Source: Streptomyces sp. Ru72 (lineage in GTDB: Bacteria > Actinomycetota > Actinomycetes > Streptomycetales > Streptomycetaceae). From it: a stretch of 46,434 bases of DNA. The stretch spans positions 1-46,434 of the forward strand of contig NZ_PQSR01000063.1 of NCBI RefSeq assembly GCF_002920635.1, given 5' to 3'. Made by a program: the position numbers and the translations under genes. Under the pieces are notes generated by a model that made no database searches, had not been told where the DNA came from, and saw only the letters and a program-made list of their open reading frames with translations. Positions 43,495-46,434 of the stretch are shown piece by piece (positions within the stretch are counted from its first letter, which is position 1; each line of letters begins with the position of its first letter).

Positions 43495-45177
43495 GTGGAC
43501 CCGGTGATCATCGTGGGAGCGGGGCCCGTCGGGCTCTCGCTCGCGCTGGCTCTGGCGCGGCAGGAGGTGCCGTCCGTGGTCCTCGACGAGGGCCCGGGCA
43601 AGGACGAACAACGGGCCGCGCGCACGGTCGTGCTGCGCGAGGACACGGCCGCCCTGATGGAGCGCCTGGCCGGCGTGCCGCTCACCGGGCCGGGGCTGCG
43701 CCTCACCGGGTGGCGGTCGATGCGGCGCAAGCAGCTGACCCGGAAGGTCGTCTTCGAGCCGGACGGCACGGTGCTGGAGCGCGGCGGCGGATACGGCCCC
43801 ACGCCCGAGGGGGCCGCCGAGGGCCGCAAGGGCACGGTGGAGGAACCCGGAGGGCCGGCACCGCTGCACATCGCCCAGCATGTGCTGACCGGAGCCCTGC
43901 GCACCGCCGTCGCCGGGCAGCCACTGGTCAAGGTCGCCGTCGAGAGCCGCCTCGACGCCCTCGAACAGGAACCCTCCGGCGTCACCGCGCACACCCGGGG
44001 CCCCCGGAACACCTGGTGGCGCGGCAGCCACCTGGTCGGCTGCGACGGGCCGCGCTCGACGGTACGCAAGCTCCTCGACATCCGCTTCCCCGGCAGGACG
44101 GCGGTGGAACGGCACGCCGTGGCCGCCCTGCGCGCCGAACTTCCCTGGCCCGGCGAGGCGTTGCTGCACCGCATGCCGCCGTGGCGGACGTCCGGCCCCT
44201 CTGGCGGCGAGGTCACGGCGCGCCCCCTGCCCGACGGGGTGTGGCGGCTGGACTGGCTGCTGCCGCCGGGCAAGGACCTGGTCACGCCCGAACTGCTGGT
44301 GACCCGCATCCGGGAGACCCTCGCCGGATGGAACGGGGGCACCACGCCCGCCTACGACCTGCTGGACACCGGCGTCCACACCGTCCACCACCGGCTCGCC
44401 CGCCGCTGGCGCGCCGGCCGGGTCTTCCTCGCCGGGGACGCCGCGCACCTGCTCGGCGCACTCGGCACACAGGGCCTCGAGGAGAGCCTGCGGGACGTCG
44501 ACAACCTCGCCTGGAAGCTGGCGCTGGTCTGGCACCACGGGCCGCACGAAGCCCTGCTCGACAGCTACCAGGCGGAGCGCCGCGCCGTGGTCGCGGCCCG
44601 GCTGCGCGCCGCCGACCAGGCGCTGCCGCTGCTGCGCGGCGGCGGGGGTCTGCGGTCCTACGTACCGGGGGCCGCCCGCGGCCATGACGCGCTGCTCACG
44701 GACGGCCACCTGGGGAGGGGCGCGCTGGGCACGCCGGGGACGTACGCCGCCTCACCGCTCGCGGCAGCGGACGGCGAGTCGACGGCGTTCGTGGGCACGG
44801 AGCCCGGAGCGCAGGTGGTGGACGTGCGGGTGACCGCGGAGGACGGGGCGTCCGTACGGCTGCGCGACCGGCTCGGCCGCGGATCCCTGCTGGTGGTGCT
44901 GGTGGCGCCGGGCACCGACGTATGGGACCGCAAGCACTGGGTGTCGGCCGGGATCATGCCCCGGCTCGCCGCGGCGGTGACGGCCCTGCCGCATCCCGCG
45001 GAACTACTGGTCGCCGAGAGCTACCCGGGTGCCGCCGCCCACACCGTCCTGCTGATCCGGCCGGACGGCCATCTGGTGACGGCGCTCGCCGGGGTGCGCC
45101 CCGCGGACCTGTACGCGGCGGCCGAGGCGGCACTGGGCGGCCCGGCGAAGACACAGGAGACGGCGAACGCACGCTAG
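43495..45177 (+). CDS. FAD-dependent aromatic-hydroxylase-like monooxygenase
   Basis: 560 residues from the GTG at 43495; the upstream part of the frame is not coding-like. FAD-binding GAGPVGLSLALALARQ at the N-terminus, the DG motif GCDGPRSTVRKLL, and the GD motif AGRVFLAGDAAHL are present. The stretch after GD, usually P-x-G-G-Q-G-x-N, reads LGALGTQGLEESL, so the flavin-loop Pro, second Gly and Asn are changed. A thioredoxin-like C-terminal domain follows (SLLVVLVAPGTDVWD). It resembles the PheA/TfdB group; substrate unknown. It stands between gluD and the cysteine operon, with terminators on both sides. Confidence 0.85.
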   Translation: MDPVIIVGAGPVGLSLALALARQEVPSVVLDEGPGKDEQRAARTVVLREDTAALMERLAGVPLTGPGLRLTGWRSMRRKQLTRKVVFEPDGTVLERGGGYGPTPEGAAEGRKGTVEEPGGPAPLHIAQHVLTGALRTAVAGQPLVKVAVESRLDALEQEPSGVTAHTRGPRNTWWRGSHLVGCDGPRSTVRKLLDIRFPGRTAVERHAVAALRAELPWPGEALLHRMPPWRTSGPSGGEVTARPLPDGVWRLDWLLPPGKDLVTPELLVTRIRETLAGWNGGTTPAYDLLDTGVHTVHHRLARRWRAGRVFLAGDAAHLLGALGTQGLEESLRDVDNLAWKLALVWHHGPHEALLDSYQAERRAVVAARLRAADQALPLLRGGGGLRSYVPGAARGHDALLTDGHLGRGALGTPGTYAASPLAAADGESTAFVGTEPGAQVVDVRVTAEDGASVRLRDRLGRGSLLVVLVAPGTDVWDRKHWVSAGIMPRLAAAVTALPHPAELLVAESYPGAAAHTVLLIRPDGHLVTALAGVRPADLYAAAEAALGGPAKTQETANAR

Positions 45178-45206
45178 TGGCCGCGGAGGGGAACTCCGTT
45201 GCCCGC

Positions 45207-45245
45207 ACTCACGGTCACCATGAGGTCCACATGGTGACCGTGAGT
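45207..45245 (+). terminator. Strong hairpin after monooxygenase gene
   Basis: Perfect 16-bp inverted repeat, ACTCACGGTCACCATG (45207-45222) and its complement (45230-45245), loop of seven bases. It lies 30 bases after the stop codon and 35 before the leader peptide. It is most likely a terminator; an operator is possible given the length. Confidence 0.7.
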
Positions 45246-45280
45246 TGACCGGTCGACACCGCCATGGTCTACTCCGGACC

Positions 45281-45367
45281 ATGAGCGACACGTATGCGCG
45301 CCTGTGGCGGAGGGTCCATATGGACCTCGTCCGCTATGCGGGCTGCGTGTGTCGCCCGTCCTGTTGA
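45281..45367 (+). CDS. Cysteine-rich leader peptide (uORF) of cysteine dioxygenase operon
   Basis: 28 codons from the ATG at 45281 to TGA at 45365-45367. The peptide has the LWRRVHMDLVRYAG core seen in Streptomyces putative leader peptides and ends CVCRPSC, with cysteines at 22, 24 and 28. The cysteine dioxygenase gene starts about 70 bases further on. Ribosome stalling at the Cys codons when charged tRNA-Cys is scarce would be a natural sensor for an enzyme that destroys cysteine. Cys-rich uORFs are known upstream of sulfur genes in mycobacteria. The 45368-45437 spacer contains two GCGCGC blocks that could pair. The regulatory role is inferred. Confidence 0.7.
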   Translation: MSDTYARLWRRVHMDLVRYAGCVCRPSC

Positions 45368-45437
45368 TCTCGCTTCCCTCACCGCGCGCAGTGCCCCTGC
45401 CGCCGCGCGCCCCGGCGAACCCTCAGGACGGTACCCC

Positions 45438-45980
45438 TTGTCTGTCTCCCCTTCCGTGCCCCTGTCCGCGAACTCCGCCCGGACCGGGGCCCCCACCCAG
45501 GCCGAACTTTTCGACTTCGCGCGCCGCACGGCCGCCGACACCGAGCTGATCGCCTCACTCCCACTGGACCCCGAGGGCCGTACCTGGGTACGGCTCGAGG
45601 GCCCCGGCGGCAGCGAGGCCTGGCTGATCGGCTGGCCGCCGGGCACGGGCACCGGCTGGCACGACCACGCCGAGTCGGTCGGCGCCTTCGTCACCGCTTC
45701 GGGCGAGCTCAAGGAGAACTCTCTCGTGGTCCGGCTGCCGTCCGACGGCTGGAAGACCCTGGAACTCACCGACGGCGTCGACCGGGAGCGGCGACTGCCG
45801 GCCGGTGAGGGCCGCTCCTTCGGCCGGCACCATGTGCACGAGGTGCTCAACGAGTCCACCGAGCGACACGCCGTCTCGGTGCACGCCTACTACCCACCCC
45901 TGCCGCAGATCCGCCGTTACAGTCGCACGGGGCAGGTGCTGCGTCTGGAGCAGGTCGAACGCCCGGAGGACTGGCGATGA
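45438..45980 (+). CDS. Cysteine dioxygenase family cupin protein
   Basis: 180 residues if the TTG at 45438 is used (GGACGG upstream); a GTG at 45456 is the alternative. It converts cysteine to cysteine sulfinate with O2 and iron. The cupin ligands are readable: His75 and His77 in GWHDHAESVGAF and His134 in RHHVHEVLNES. The C-terminal YYPPLPQIRRYSR is typical of the bacterial group, which has the Arg/Tyr residues for substrate carboxylate. It is preceded by the Cys-rich leader peptide and overlaps the rhodanese gene by four bases, consistent with cysteine catabolism. Confidence 0.88.
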   Translation: MSVSPSVPLSANSARTGAPTQAELFDFARRTAADTELIASLPLDPEGRTWVRLEGPGGSEAWLIGWPPGTGTGWHDHAESVGAFVTASGELKENSLVVRLPSDGWKTLELTDGVDRERRLPAGEGRSFGRHHVHEVLNESTERHAVSVHAYYPPLPQIRRYSRTGQVLRLEQVERPEDWR

Positions 45981-46378
45981 GTTCCGCACCCGAACACCCC
46001 GTGGGAATCGACGAGTTGCTGGAGCGGGTCCGCGAGGATCTGGACCGGGTGGAGCCCGCGGAGGCCCACGATGCCGCACGGGCCGGCGAGGCCCTGCTCG
46101 TGGACATCCGCTATGCGGCTCTGCGGGACCGTGACGGACTCATCCCCGGTGCGCTGGTCGTCGAACGGAACGAACTGGAGTGGCGCCTGGACCCGCAGGG
46201 CAGCCACCGCCTCCCCGAGGCCACCGGACACGACCTGCGCGTCGTGGTCATCTGCAACGAGGGCTACGCCTCCAGCCTGGCCGCCGCGTCCCTGCGCCAA
46301 CTGGGCCTGCACCGCGCCACCGACCTGGTGGGCGGCTTCCAGGCGTGGAGAGCGGCGGGGCTGCCGGTGGCGCCGTAG
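45977..46378 (+). CDS. Rhodanese-like sulfurtransferase
   Basis: 133 residues from an ATG that overlaps the dioxygenase stop (ATGA). Single rhodanese domain: LLVDIRYAALRDRDGLIPGAL, ERNELEWRLD, catalytic Cys93 in VVVICNEGYASS and DLVGGFQAWRAAGLP. The active-site loop CNEGYA is the single-domain type. It transfers sulfane sulfur, for example to cyanide or sulfite in vitro, and together with cysteine dioxygenase handles cysteine sulfur. It is an N-terminally extended version compared with minimal rhodaneses. Confidence 0.88.
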   Translation: MSSAPEHPVGIDELLERVREDLDRVEPAEAHDAARAGEALLVDIRYAALRDRDGLIPGALVVERNELEWRLDPQGSHRLPEATGHDLRVVVICNEGYASSLAAASLRQLGLHRATDLVGGFQAWRAAGLPVAP

Positions 46379-46434
46379 GGGCTTTTGCCGGGGTTGGACG
46401 TTGAGGCTCTGGGCTGGTTGGGCTTGGGCTTCGG
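46379..46434. other. Window end, no feature
   Basis: The last 56 bases are G/T-rich with no gene or clear repeat. The next gene lies beyond the window. Confidence 0.5.

Noticed and set aside
42174..44345. 723-codon minus-strand frame across gluC, gluD and the monooxygenase gene
   Set aside because: It runs antisense through three well-supported genes and two hairpins; the composition is typical of a shadow frame.

Overview
The window is high-GC chromosomal DNA with GTG/TTG starts, strong GC bias at third codon positions and several actinomycete-specific families: an SsgA-like sporulation protein, a mycothiol-dependent maleylpyruvate isomerase homologue, an MT0933-like antitoxin and gluABCD glutamate uptake genes. 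It is almost certainly from a Streptomyces species or a close relative. All names come from reading motifs and gene order; no database search was run.

Left part (about 1-13.1 kb) is a housekeeping block: a secreted trypsin-like protease, then on the minus strand hflX, an M1 metallopeptidase lipoprotein, a RelA/SpoT homologue (rshA-like), dapF, a small membrane protein, miaA, a class III extradiol dioxygenase-like protein and miaB. Two small plus-strand genes lie between miaA and the dioxygenase-like gene. The order hflX - peptidase - rsh - dapF - miaA - miaB is, from memory, that of Streptomyces genomes.

Middle part (about 13.2-32.3 kb) looks accessory. It holds a CUT1 sugar ABC transporter without its own ATPase, an alpha/beta hydrolase whose nucleophile serine codon reads glycine, and a decayed insertion-sequence nest (17.3-19.4 kb). 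In the nest two IS630-type remnants in opposite orientation enclose two direct copies of an ISKra4-type transposase tail, which enclose an intact maleylpyruvate-isomerase-like gene. Next comes a regulator-only stretch with near mirror order: LAL-type LuxR, AraC, SsgA-like, AraC, LAL-type LuxR. It is followed by an FMN reductase / LLM flavin monooxygenase pair, a chloroperoxidase-like hydrolase and a broken SGNH esterase gene.

Right part (about 32.3-46.4 kb) returns to core-like genes: a TatA paralogue, an MgtA-type P-type ATPase coupled to an ArsR regulator, a MazG-like protein, an orphan TAXI binding protein, a two-component system (gluR/gluK) divergent from gluABCD, and a FAD monooxygenase. 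It ends with a cysteine-rich leader peptide followed by an overlapping cysteine dioxygenase / rhodanese pair.

The most interesting signals are the Cys-rich uORF ahead of a cysteine-catabolic operon (probable cysteine attenuation), the nested IS structure with an intact gene inside, an IS junction that forms the stop codon of a LAL regulator, the degenerate synthetase half of the Rsh protein, the Ser-to-Gly nucleophile change, and an 11-bp-phased direct repeat upstream of gluA that could be the GluR operator.
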